Below are positions 8,424-16,878 of a stretch of 64,000 bases of DNA, piece after piece. The DNA comes from Oscillatoria sp. SIO1A7. Its GTDB lineage: Bacteria; Cyanobacteriota; Cyanobacteriia; Cyanobacteriales; Laspinemataceae. Numbering within the stretch: position 1 is the first letter of the stretch; each line of letters starts with the position of its first letter. The position numbers and the translations under genes were made by a program. The stretch is taken from positions 142,108-206,107 of the forward strand of contig JAAHFN010000001.1 in the NCBI GenBank assembly GCA_010672965.1, given 5' to 3'. A model generated the notes under the pieces. That model saw only the letters and a program-made list of their open reading frames with translations. It was not told where the DNA came from and made no database searches.

Positions 8424-9356
8424 TTAAGCTTTAAGAATCTCGTCATCCAGGGAGAAATCTACCTCAGCCTTATCCAGATCTTGAGCTAAATAATCATTCT
8501 GATAAGAATCTTTGAGCCCCGAAACTAGGTCAAATTCTGGCTTCCAATGCAGCTCGTTGAGTGCTTTGTGAATGTCTGTAAAAAAATGTTGAACTCGCAG
8601 GGGGAAGGCTTTGCGCTTGCCAAAATCAAATTGTTTGGGATCGTAATGGACAATCTGGATTTCCTCCGGCGATTTACCCGCCGCTTCCGCACAGGCGCGG
8701 GCTAAACCGTCAAAGGTAATATAGCGCTCCCCCGAGATATTATAGATTTGACCTAGAGCTTTAATATTGCCTAGGACGGCTACCATTGCTTTGGCCAAAT
8801 CTTGGACATGTCCGAGTTGGGTTATGTGGAATCCGTTGCCGGGGATGGGGATGGGGCGATCGCGCGTTATGCGATCGAAAAACCAGGCTTCTAAGGGGTT
8901 ATAGTTTTGCGGCCCATAAATATAGACCGGACGAATTGAAGTAAAAGGTACTTCTTGTTGTAATAGGTAATCTTCTGTTTCAAACTTGCCCTTGTGACGA
9001 CTGTTTGGATCCAGAAGGTCCCATTCTACATGGGGCATTTGGTCGGACTTGTGATATACCCCGGCGGAACTTACATAGATAAACTGCTTTATTTTATTTT
9101 TAAACAAATCTACCAAAGGCTTGGTGTCGCTTAGTTTGCGACCATTGTTATCAAAAATAACGTCAAAATTTTCGCCGGATAATTTTTCTTTAATTTGCTC
9201 TGGGTCAGTGCGATCGCCGCGAATGACCTGTAGTCCTGGCAAGGGAGCAGGCTTATTGCCCCGATTAAACAGCACCACTTCATTCCCTTGTTCCGCTAGT
9301 AGCTTAGTGAGATAAACCCCGATAAACCGGGTGCCACCCATAATTAAGATTCGCAT
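8424..9356 (-). CDS. NAD-dependent epimerase/dehydratase family protein, CSP41-like
   Basis: 310 residues with a Rossmann start (MRILIMGGTRFIGVYLTKLL). It is an atypical short-chain dehydrogenase/epimerase, closest by motif to CSP41, the chloroplast stem-loop RNA-binding protein, and its cyanobacterial homologues. Shared features are the YVSSAGVYHKSD segment and SRHKGKFETE, where a classical epimerase would carry the catalytic Tyr-x-x-x-Lys. Here the Tyr position is His, so sugar epimerase activity is doubtful. Other family blocks: PVYIYGPQNYNPLEAWFFDR, HVQDLAKAM, YNISGERYITFDGLA. Likely cytoplasmic; an RNA-related role is inferred only from the CSP41 similarity. It stands alone, with repeats on both sides. 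Confidence 0.85.
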   Translation of the reverse strand: MRILIMGGTRFIGVYLTKLLAEQGNEVVLFNRGNKPAPLPGLQVIRGDRTDPEQIKEKLSGENFDVIFDNNGRKLSDTKPLVDLFKNKIKQFIYVSSAGVYHKSDQMPHVEWDLLDPNSRHKGKFETEDYLLQQEVPFTSIRPVYIYGPQNYNPLEAWFFDRITRDRPIPIPGNGFHITQLGHVQDLAKAMVAVLGNIKALGQIYNISGERYITFDGLARACAEAAGKSPEEIQIVHYDPKQFDFGKRKAFPLRVQHFFTDIHKALNELHWKPEFDLVSGLKDSYQNDYLAQDLDKAEVDFSLDDEILKA

Positions 9357-9709
9357 TTGACTGGCTCCTCGTTAGATAATAGGTTCCGCTGGTCTTTGCC
9401 AAGACGACCTTTAAGAAATTAGATCTTGTCCGGCTCTTGGCTCCATCCCTTGTTAGATAGCAATTGCAATCTTGGCTATTCTACATCCATAGGACTTACG
9501 CATAAGTTCCTTATGTAGGTGCTAAAAAGCGCGCATTCTGCTATATATCGCCCTCGATATCACAAGCCACGCTTAAGTCCCGATTCGCTCTCCCTGCAAG
9601 AGATAGCGAAGGCGCGATCGCTCCTTGTCAGGGCGCTACCGGAATGCCGCCACAGAGGGCAAAATATCAGTGGAGCATAGTAATTTCCATAAATAGAGGT
9701 ATTTTGCAA
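9357..9709. other. Gene-free region with half of an AGGACTTACGCA element
   Basis: About 350 bp between divergent genes. It contains a single-ended copy of the family A MITE end (TAGGACTTACGCATAA at about 9490) followed by a TGTAGGTGC core. Immediately before the next gene is a good ribosome-binding site (AGAGGT, about 9 bp before the ATG at 9710). Confidence 0.6.
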
Positions 9710-11917
9710 ATGGCCACTTGGCAGGATTGGTTTTCGGTCGAGCCCCGACCCTGGGTAAGGAACAAGCAGAAAGTAAGGAGACTTCTGGGAAAGAAAGTAC
9801 CGCTTCCCCTCCTGGGAGGGGTTGGGGTGGGTTCTTACCCGGTCGCAGTACCCACCCCCAACCCCCTCCCGAGAGGGGGTAAGAAGCTCCGATCTTCTGG
9901 TACTTTTATTACCAGAAATCACCTAAAGATACTGATTTGTGCTATTTTACTGTCTCTTTGTTACGGATTGCTAACTCTCCCAGCAGGGGCCTCTTCACTG
10001 CCGAGCAAAGAGATGGACATGGCTCCAGTGATGCTTGACGGTCGGGTTTTATTCGAGGTCGGCAAATCCGGAGACTACACTGCGGTGGAAAGAGCCCAGT
10101 TCATTAATATGGTCTTGCAACAAGAGGCACAATTTGACCAACCGATTCAGGTGGAAATAATCCAAAAGGAGAAATGGCCGAGCATTCGGGTAAACGATCG
10201 CCAAGTTACGATCGTCACCGAGAGAGATATTCGACCGGGCTTTGAATTGCAAGATATCGCCCAAATCTGGCAGCAACAGATAGAAGAAGCTCTCGATCTC
10301 GCTCGGGTCGAGCGCAGTCAAAATTATACCCGTCAGGCAATGGTACGGAGTTCGACTGTTCTTGCCAGCGCGATCGTCCTCAGCTGTATCCTTCTCTGGA
10401 TTTCTCGGAGGCTCTCAAAACGCAGAACCAGAAGGCCAGATAGGCATCGATCTTGGCAGCAATTTTTACCCCTAGGATTCATTTGCCTCGAATTGGCTCT
10501 CTGGATAGGTGTCGGCTTTTATATTACCGATTATTTTCCGTCAAGCCGACAGTTGCGCTATCAAATTTTCCAGACTTTTACCGATCCCATTTTTCCTCTG
10601 GGTGACAGAGATTATTCGATTGTCCAACTTTTGGAATTATTGGCCTTGACGGTTGCTCTTTGGTTCGCCGTTAGGTGGGCAACTCAGTTATTTAAAAAAC
10701 GCATTCTAGTCTTAACGGGAGCAGACCCGGGTATCCAAGATATCGCCAGCACCTCGCTCCAATATATCCTGATTTTATTGGGTTTGATTATTATTTTACA
10801 AATTTGGGGAATAGATGTCAGCTCTTTGGCAATCTTGGTTAGCGTTCTGGGGGTGGGGATTGGTTTTGGCTTGCAAAATATTGCCAATAATTTTATTAGC
10901 GGTTTGATTATTGCTTTCGAGCGGCCTATTAAAATCGGCGATTTGATTAAGCTGGGGGATTTAGTAGGGACAGTAGAAAGAATTGGACCTCGCAGCACTG
11001 AGGTTGCGACCTTAGATAGAGTGTCGATTATTGTGCCCAATTCTCGCTTTATCGACAGTGAAGTAATTAACTGGAGCTATGGCAATCCAGTTTCTCGCTT
11101 GCGAATTCCTATCGGCGTAGCCTACGGCTCTAACGTACAGCAAGTGCGCAAAGCTCTTTTAGAATGTGTGAAAAATCATCGGGATATTTTGAACTATCCC
11201 GCGCCCCAAGTCTGGTTTCAGGAATTTGGGGATAGTTCTCTGAATTTTGATATTTTTGTCTGGATTCGCGAGCCGCACAAACAGTTTAAGCTCAGAAGCG
11301 ATTTGAATTATAGAATTGAAGCAATACTGCGACGCAATGGTATTGAAATTCCCTTTCCGCAGCGAGATTTGCATTTGAGATCGCCCGAAATAGAAGGAGC
11401 GATCGCCTCCTGGCTCGGGAAAGGCAGCTTCGCAGAGGAAAGGCTAGAACCTGAAATCCCTAACCGGGAGCGATCGACCTCAACAGCAGAGGAGCACAGG
11501 AGCACAGGAGCACAGGAGCACAGGAGCAGAGATAATATTGGTCAAAGCTTCGGGCAAAGCTTCGGGCAAAGCTTCGGGCAAACTATCGGCCAAAGCTTCG
11601 GCCAAACAACAGAGCTAATGCCAATAGAATATGGCGAAGAAGCAGAGGAAATAGATATCGATGCTCTGATAGCGCAGATGCGCGGGCCGGAAGGAGTAGA
11701 AATTCAAAATCGTCGCTATGGTTTGAATATTTACCCCAAGTGCTTTCTGGGAACCGAAGCCGTTCAATGGTTGATGTGGACTCAAAAGGCCGAGATAGGA
11801 GCCGCGATCGCAATAGGAAAGTTACTCATCGATCGCGGAGCAATTCATCACGTCACTGACGAACATGATTTTAAAAACGAGCGACTCTTCTATCGTTTCT
11901 ATATAGATGAAGAATAG
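9710..11917 (+). CDS. MscS-family mechanosensitive channel with C-terminal DEP domain
   Basis: 735 residues from the ATG at 9710 (AGAGGT 9 bp upstream). After an odd, repeat-derived Pro/Gly/Val-rich stretch (about residues 28-60) comes a signal-like segment (ICAILLSLCYGLLTLPAGAS), a periplasmic region, then membrane helices. The MscS core follows: the pore-lining helix region around SLAILVSVLGVGIGFGLQNIANNF, then the beta-domain with ERPIKIGDLIKLGDLVGTVERIGPRST and IIVPNSRF. An in-frame tandem repeat encodes GQSFGQSFGQSF. The last ~95 residues match a DEP domain (FLGTEAVQWLM, AIAIGKLLIDRGAIHHVTDE, FKNERLFYRFY). The channel core should release solutes on hypo-osmotic shock; DEP domains usually bind membranes or signalling partners, so a regulated channel is inferred. 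It is much longer than E. coli MscS (286 residues). Confidence 0.9.
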   Translation: MATWQDWFSVEPRPWVRNKQKVRRLLGKKVPLPLLGGVGVGSYPVAVPTPNPLPRGGKKLRSSGTFITRNHLKILICAILLSLCYGLLTLPAGASSLPSKEMDMAPVMLDGRVLFEVGKSGDYTAVERAQFINMVLQQEAQFDQPIQVEIIQKEKWPSIRVNDRQVTIVTERDIRPGFELQDIAQIWQQQIEEALDLARVERSQNYTRQAMVRSSTVLASAIVLSCILLWISRRLSKRRTRRPDRHRSWQQFLPLGFICLELALWIGVGFYITDYFPSSRQLRYQIFQTFTDPIFPLGDRDYSIVQLLELLALTVALWFAVRWATQLFKKRILVLTGADPGIQDIASTSLQYILILLGLIIILQIWGIDVSSLAILVSVLGVGIGFGLQNIANNFISGLIIAFERPIKIGDLIKLGDLVGTVERIGPRSTEVATLDRVSIIVPNSRFIDSEVINWSYGNPVSRLRIPIGVAYGSNVQQVRKALLECVKNHRDILNYPAPQVWFQEFGDSSLNFDIFVWIREPHKQFKLRSDLNYRIEAILRRNGIEIPFPQRDLHLRSPEIEGAIASWLGKGSFAEERLEPEIPNRERSTSTAEEHRSTGAQEHRSRDNIGQSFGQSFGQSFGQTIGQSFGQTTELMPIEYGEEAEEIDIDALIAQMRGPEGVEIQNRRYGLNIYPKCFLGTEAVQWLMWTQKAEIGAAIAIGKLLIDRGAIHHVTDEHDFKNERLFYRFYIDEE
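9774..9890. repeat. Dispersed CCCCTCCTGGGAGGGG-type repeat inside the mscS-like gene
   Basis: The segment from AAGGAGACTTCTGGGAAAG to GAGAGGGGGTAAGAAG is a dispersed noncoding repeat. Its first 35 bases recur in inverse orientation at about 30045-30080, and the GGGAGGGG palindrome recurs at 21.8, 54.9 and 58.8 kb. Here it is translated as part of the N-terminus. Confidence 0.8.
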
Positions 11918-12001
11918 GAGACTTGGGAGAGGGGAGTGTGGGGAGTGTGGGGAGAGGGGGAAGTGTGGGAAGGAAGGGAGAGAGGTGTGGGAAGGACTAG
12001 C

Positions 12002-12163
12002 TAGTGGATTGGCAAATATAAAATTGTGTGTAAATGTAGGTTGGGGTTGAACGGAGTGTTGGCGGAGCCAACTCGTGCGAGTAACCCAACTATATCAATC
12101 GTTGCGCCCTTGTTTCACTCCGTTCAACCCCAACCTACAATTTTATTGCCAGACAATCCACTA
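12002..12163. mobile_element. MITE-like element, family E
   Basis: 162 bp bounded by a perfect 10-bp inverted repeat, TAGTGGATTG at 12002 and CAATCCACTA ending at 12163. Inside is a longer inverted repeat, GTAGGTTGGGGTTGAACG against its complement. It has no open frame of significance. Only one copy is seen in this window. It occupies most of the 340 bp between the MscS gene and surE, together with CACACCCC-type tandem repeats at 12195-12262. Confidence 0.75.
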
Positions 12164-12260
12164 GAAGTGAAAATTATCCCATCTTCCCTCTCTCCCCACA
12201 CACCCCACACTCCCCACACTTCCCCCTCTCTTCCCTACACCACACCCCACACCCCACACC

Positions 12261-12947
12261 CTAAAGTTGTATTTTAGTAATGGCAATGTTACCAGACAAG
12301 CAGGTATCCACATCGGTGCCGGGAGAGCGATCGCGCATTTCATACTTGCCGATGTAATAAAACTCTTCCCCTTCGAGGCGATATTTTACTGGCAAAGGGT
12401 CTGTAGAAGGGTTGCAAAAAACTATTTCTGGATTCGCTCCTGGTTCTAGATAAGGAAGGTTTACATTCCAGAAAGCCCCCGGTTCGATTGGACGCGAAAA
12501 CAACTCATCCAATACAATCTCCGTCCAGCACTTTGCCAGTTCCCAATTCGGCGGCTTTCCTCCGTTGCGATATTGGGAAATGGCGATACCCGGGATGCGG
12601 TGAAAGGCTGCTTCCCGAACCGCAGCGACGGTGCCGGAGATATAAGCATCAACTCCCATATTGCCGCCAGCATTGATGCCAGATAAGACCCATTGGATCT
12701 CTGAGGAAATCTGGGTAATGGCGATACGAGTGCAGTCAGCGGGGGTGCCGCCAATAGCATATTCTGTTTCCGAGCGGCGATCGACATGAATCGGTCGTTG
12801 GGTGCTGATTTGATGGCCGCATCCAGAATGTTGCTCTTTGGGAGCGGCGACAATGATTTTATCGTCAACCTTTTCCTCAATTATTTTTAGAAGGGTCTGA
12901 ATGCCCGGGGCATCTATTCCGTCGTCGTTAGTCAAAATTAAGGTCAT
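12261..12947 (-). CDS. surE: 5'/3'-nucleotidase SurE
   Basis: 228 residues, the normal length. SurE is a metal-dependent phosphatase acting on nucleoside 5'- and 3'-monophosphates. The metal-binding motif TNDDG is at residues 6-10 (MTLILTNDDGIDAPGI). The Ser of the APKEQHSGCG segment and the Asn of SGINAGGN supply the other ligands. Family blocks GGTPADCTRIA and YISGTVAAVREAAFHRIPGIAIS are intact. The start ATG at 12947 gives the canonical N-terminus. It is cytoplasmic. It is a single-gene unit bounded by two MITE-like elements (12002-12163 and 12997-13119). Confidence 0.96.
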   Translation of the reverse strand: MTLILTNDDGIDAPGIQTLLKIIEEKVDDKIIVAAPKEQHSGCGHQISTQRPIHVDRRSETEYAIGGTPADCTRIAITQISSEIQWVLSGINAGGNMGVDAYISGTVAAVREAAFHRIPGIAISQYRNGGKPPNWELAKCWTEIVLDELFSRPIEPGAFWNVNLPYLEPGANPEIVFCNPSTDPLPVKYRLEGEEFYYIGKYEMRDRSPGTDVDTCLSGNIAITKIQL

Positions 12948-12996
12948 TAGTTTTTTTGAAGAGTGAGTTTAGCTGGGACGAATTATGAGCTTTTTA

Positions 12997-13119
12997 GGGA
13001 ATTCCAAGAAATAAATTACCCAACTCGTAGGACGGGCGTCCCGCCCGTCCGGAGCAGATAGACAGGCGAGACGCCCGTCCTACGGAGAAGCTCGGCAGAG
13101 ATATTTATTTGGAAATCCT
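12997..13119. mobile_element. MITE-like element, family D, copy 2
   Basis: Same ends as the 8219 copy (GGGAATTCCAAGAAATAAAT and, in complement, GATTTCCAAATAAATAT), but with a longer core containing GTAGGACGGGCGTCCCGCC and its near-inverse. It lies between the convergently placed gmk and the surE start. Confidence 0.75.
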
Positions 13120-13145
13120 TTACTAGACTTCTAAATCCTACAGTC

Positions 13146-13706
13146 CTACAGTCCATCCCCCAACAAAACTGCCTCAATCTCTTCTAGGGCTCGTTCTAAA
13201 TCGTCATTTATTATTTGAACATCGAATTCGCTAGCAGCAGCTATTTCCTCGCGAGCCCGTTGCAAGCGTCGGCTTATGGCTGCCTCGGAATCTTGGTCCC
13301 GCCCTCGAAGGCGTTTTTCTAACTCTTCCATCGATGGAGGCAAGATAAAGATTTGCAGGGCTTCTGGAAAAGTTTTTCTTACTTGCCGAGCCCCTTCTAG
13401 CTCTATTTCTAATACGACTGATTTGCCGCTAGCCAGAAGCTCTTCTACGGGACCTCGGGGCGTGCCATAGCAGTTACCGGCAAACTCGGCCCATTCGAGC
13501 AATTCCTCAGCAGCGACCATTTCTGTAAATGTTTGCCGGTCGATAAAATAGTAGTTTTTACCCTCTACTTCCCCGGGACGAGGGGAACGAGTTGTGGCTG
13601 AAATAGATAGATGCAGTTCGCTCTGGCGCATAAGCAGCGATCGCAGTAAAGTTCCCTTGCCCACGCCAGAAGGCCCAGTTATAACGATTAATCTGCTGCC
13701 CGTCAT
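13146..13706 (-). CDS. gmk: Guanylate kinase
   Basis: 186 residues, the typical size. It phosphorylates GMP to GDP with ATP. The Walker A motif GPSGVGKGT is at residues 9-17. The GMP-binding region is [21 protein letters not shown], with the following [11 protein letters not shown] and [13 protein letters not shown]. The lid region carries [11 protein letters not shown]. The start at 13706 gives [14 protein letters not shown]. In many bacteria gmk follows remA, and here remA lies just upstream on the same strand, but 274 bp of repeats have been inserted between them, so co-transcription may be reduced. Confidence 0.97.
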   Translation of the reverse strand: MTGSRLIVITGPSGVGKGTLLRSLLMRQSELHLSISATTRSPRPGEVEGKNYYFIDRQTFTEMVAAEELLEWAEFAGNCYGTPRGPVEELLASGKSVVLEIELEGARQVRKTFPEALQIFILPPSMEELEKRLRGRDQDSEAAISRRLQRAREEIAAASEFDVQIINDDLERALEEIEAVLLGDGL

Positions 13707-13747
13707 TGCCCCAGACTCCCAACCCTAAAATTTATTGCCAGTAAATT

Positions 13748-13800
13748 ACCATATGGCATTGGGAATCGGGCATTGGGCATCGGGCATTGGGCATTGGAAA
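13748..13800. repeat. Heptanucleotide repeats GGGCATT/GGGCATC/GGGAATC
   Basis: Tandem 7-bp units on the left of the MITE between gmk and remA; inverse units (CCCAATTCCCGATTC, then CCCCATG) lie on the right at 13894-13978. Apparent open frames across this DNA are repeat artefacts. Confidence 0.85.
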
Positions 13801-13803
13801 GAA

Positions 13804-13892
13804 TAGAACTTACGCAAATTGTAGGGTCTAACTCTATATCTAGTCTCTGGTGCGCACTGCGCACCCTACATAAAGATTCTATGCGTAAGTAT
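13804..13892. mobile_element. MITE-like element, family A, copy 1
   Basis: About 89 bp bounded by TAGAACTTACGCAAAT and ATGCGTAAGTAT. The core GGTGCGCACTGCGCACC is palindromic. It lies between remA and gmk. Confidence 0.8.
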
Positions 13893-13980
13893 CCCGATTC
13901 CCAATTCCCGATTCCCGATTCCCAATTCCCGATTCCCAATTCCCAATGCCCCATGCCCCATGCCCCATGCCCCATTCCCA

Positions 13981-14226
13981 TCATTTTTCTGTATAAAAGC
14001 GATTGGCTACGGTTTCCGGGTGAACTGATGTCAGGATGACATGGCTGGAATCGGTAATAATAACCGAGCGGGTTCGGCGACCATAGGTAGCATCTATCAG
14101 GCGATTGTCCTCCCGTGCCTCGCTAATGATACGCTTGATGGGGGCAGATTCGGGACTGACGATCGCAATGACTCGGTTAGCAGAGACAATATTGCCAAAA
14201 CCTATATTAACGAGTTTAATATTCAT
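13981..14226 (-). CDS. remA: RemA/DUF370 family regulatory protein
   Basis: 81 residues: [20 protein letters not shown], then [12 protein letters not shown] and [16 protein letters not shown], which are the DUF370/RemA signature. In Bacillus RemA is a DNA-binding activator of matrix genes that assembles as a ring; the cyanobacterial role is not established. Length and start agree with the family. It is upstream of gmk on the same strand, the conserved gene order, though separated from it here by tandem repeats and a MITE. Confidence 0.92.
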   Translation of the reverse strand: MNIKLVNIGFGNIVSANRVIAIVSPESAPIKRIISEAREDNRLIDATYGRRTRSVIITDSSHVILTSVHPETVANRFYTEK

Positions 14227-14258
14227 CGTAACTGAAGTCCTAGCCTATTTTGTCTGAG

Positions 14259-14352
14259 ATAGGACTTACACAAAATATCATCTATATCTGGTATTTGTAG
14301 GGGCAATCCCCCCGCGGTTGCCCCATGCCTAGAATCTATGCGTAAGTCCTAT
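14259..14352. mobile_element. MITE-like element, family A, copy 2
   Basis: 94 bp with ends ATAGGACTTACACAAAAT and CTATGCGTAAGTCCTAT. The core is GTAGGGGCAATCCCCCC. It fills most of the divergent promoter space between remA and the NFACT gene. Confidence 0.85.
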
Positions 14353-14433
14353 GAGATTCTCTTGCCCAAAAGCTGCGCTACCGGAAATTCCGGCTGACAA
14401 TGCAAAAAAGGCGCGAAAAATGCAACCGAAAAA

Positions 14434-16170
14434 ATGCAACCAGTTGACTTCACTACCCTAACGGCTGCTTGTTGCGAGATCCGCGCATCCTGGCTGCCAG
14501 CGAGACTAGAGCAGATTTATCAGCGCGATCGCCACACAATTTCCCTAGCTCTGCGCACCCTAAGCGGGCGCAGTTGGCTTACTGTGTCCTGGCATCCCCA
14601 AGCGGCGCGCCTTTGTATAGGCGATCGCCCCCCCCGCACTCCCGACACCTTCACTTTTAGCGACCAATTGCGCCACCAACTCGGAGGCTTTGCCCTAATC
14701 GCCATAGAAAAGGTTGCTCCTTGGGAACGCGCCCTGGACCTCCAGTTTGCCAAACGTCCGGGGGAACCAGTATTGTGGCACCTCTATGTAGAAATAATGG
14801 GCAAACGCAGCAATGTCATCTTGACCAATCAGGATAACTTAATTGTCACCTGCGCCCATCAAGTTAGCGAAAAGCAATCCAGCCTCCGCCCGGTCCAGAC
14901 AGGTCAACCCTACGAACTTCCGCCAGCATTACAAGACCCCATCCCCAGTTTCGGCGAAACCCAAGAACGCTGGCAAGAAAGGATCTGCTTAATTCCGGGA
15001 AAACTGGGCAAACAGCTCCTCAAAAGCTATCGGGGGCTCAGCAAACCCTTGGTTAGGGGGATGATTCGAGCCGCAGGAGCAGACCCCGAGCAATCGAACC
15101 AATCCTTAAGCGACTCCGACTGGGAACGATTATTTCAGCGCTGGCAAGAATGGTTGCAAGCTCTAGATATCTGGCAAAACGGAGACTTATCCGGCCTGAC
15201 TCCCCGCTGGACCGATAATGGCTATAGCTTATTCGATTGGCTTCCCGGGGAAAAAGCTGCCAGCGTCCAAGAACTGGTCGATCGCTACTATACTGACGAA
15301 CTCAATCTACAGGAATTCCAACAGTTGCATCACCAACTGAGCCAAAAACTTTCTAACGTTCTCGGCAAATTGCGAGTTAAAGCTCGGGGATTCCAAGAAC
15401 GCTTGCAGCAATCAGACGAAGCGGCTCGGTATCGGCAAAAAGGGGATTTGCTAATGGCTTATCTCCATCTCTGGGAACCGGGAATGAAGTCAATTGTTTT
15501 GGAGGATTTTGAAACCCAGGCTCCGGTGACTATTGCCCTAAATCCAGAAAAAAATGCCGTCCAAAATGCTGGGGCGTTTTACAAGCAGCACCAAAAGCTC
15601 AAGCGGGCTCGGGCTGCTGTTGAGCCTTTGCTGGCAGAAGTCCAAGCAGAAATAGATTATTTAGAACAGGTAGAAATGGCGCTGAATCAGATAGATGCTT
15701 ATCGAGAAGCTGCCGACCTTCGTTCTTTAAAGGAAATACGCGATGAGTTGAGACAGCAGGGCTATCTACCAGATCGAGAACGCCGCAGCCAGAACCAAGA
15801 GCCGGCCAGCGATTTTCGCCGCTATGTTTCCCCCGGAGGCTTTGAATTGCTGGTCGGTCGCAACAACCGCCAAAACGACCAGTTGACTTTTCGCCTTGCT
15901 GGGGATTATGACTTGTGGTTTCATACTCAGGAAATTGCTGGCAGCCACGCGATTTTGCGCCTCACTCCCGGTGCCGTAGCGGACGATGCGGATTTGCAAT
16001 TTGCCGCCGATTTGGCTGCTTATTATAGTCGGGCTCGCCAGAGCGAGCAAGTGCCGGTTGTCTATACAAAACCGAAGTATGCTTATAAGCCGAAGGGGGC
16101 TAAGCCCGGGATGGTTGTTTATAAGCACGAACGCATTATCTGGGGGCGGCCGAGTAGGGTTCAAAGTTAA
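14434..16170 (+). CDS. NFACT family protein (Rqc2/RqcH-like ribosome quality control factor)
   Basis: 578 residues. The N-terminal NFACT-N region (about 1-270; MQPVDFTTLTAACCEI, then HLYVEIMGKRSNVIL) is followed by a long helical coiled-coil region (about 275-430; LHHQLSQKLSNVLGKLRVKARGF and RARAAVEPLLAEVQAEIDYL). The C-terminal NFACT-R domain follows (SPGGFELLVGRNNRQNDQL, DLWFHTQEIAGSHAIL, YTKPKYAYKPKGAKPGMV). The D-x-W-F-H motif is the family hallmark. RqcH-type proteins bind stalled 50S subunits with peptidyl-tRNA and recruit Ala-tRNA to add C-terminal alanine tails; older annotation calls them fibronectin-binding proteins. ATG at 14434 is chosen; the ATG at 14420 is out of frame. Cytoplasmic. 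Confidence 0.93.
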   Translation: MQPVDFTTLTAACCEIRASWLPARLEQIYQRDRHTISLALRTLSGRSWLTVSWHPQAARLCIGDRPPRTPDTFTFSDQLRHQLGGFALIAIEKVAPWERALDLQFAKRPGEPVLWHLYVEIMGKRSNVILTNQDNLIVTCAHQVSEKQSSLRPVQTGQPYELPPALQDPIPSFGETQERWQERICLIPGKLGKQLLKSYRGLSKPLVRGMIRAAGADPEQSNQSLSDSDWERLFQRWQEWLQALDIWQNGDLSGLTPRWTDNGYSLFDWLPGEKAASVQELVDRYYTDELNLQEFQQLHHQLSQKLSNVLGKLRVKARGFQERLQQSDEAARYRQKGDLLMAYLHLWEPGMKSIVLEDFETQAPVTIALNPEKNAVQNAGAFYKQHQKLKRARAAVEPLLAEVQAEIDYLEQVEMALNQIDAYREAADLRSLKEIRDELRQQGYLPDRERRSQNQEPASDFRRYVSPGGFELLVGRNNRQNDQLTFRLAGDYDLWFHTQEIAGSHAILRLTPGAVADDADLQFAADLAAYYSRARQSEQVPVVYTKPKYAYKPKGAKPGMVVYKHERIIWGRPSRVQS

Positions 16171-16629
<459 letters not shown>

Positions 16630-16839
16630 ATGAGCCTGTTCGATTTTTTGAAGAAGCCGGGTGACGACAAAACCAAACAGTCAGAATCTTCAGAGGACCA
16701 GCATCCCGTTGGTCAACAAACCATTGTTTTGGAACAGATGCTGACTCCAAGCGTGGGCCTGGTAGGGGGAGAGGAGCTAGAGAAACTAGCCCCTACAGAG
16801 GCAGAGAATTTGTCTTCTGGGGATTTGAAGTTAGAGTAA
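16630..16839 (+). CDS. Small hypothetical protein (69 residues)
   Basis: MSLFDFLKKPGDDKTKQ start, acidic and Ser/Glu-rich; no membrane span or signal peptide, and no family recognised. Support comes from AGGAG about 8 bp before the ATG, a clean stop, and spacing of 39 bp to the PEP-CTERM gene, which suggests a shared transcript. The amphipathic N-terminus (SLFDFLKK) could contact a membrane or a partner; this is inference. It could be a chance frame. Confidence 0.5.
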   Translation: MSLFDFLKKPGDDKTKQSESSEDQHPVGQQTIVLEQMLTPSVGLVGGEELEKLAPTEAENLSSGDLKLE

Positions 16840-16878
16840 ACCTAGGGACTGTCATCATTCAATTTAGGAGATTTAATT

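Noticed and set aside
13703..14039. Two overlapping frames between gmk and remA
   Set aside because: Both consist of translated GGGCATT/GGGAATT heptamers and a MITE.
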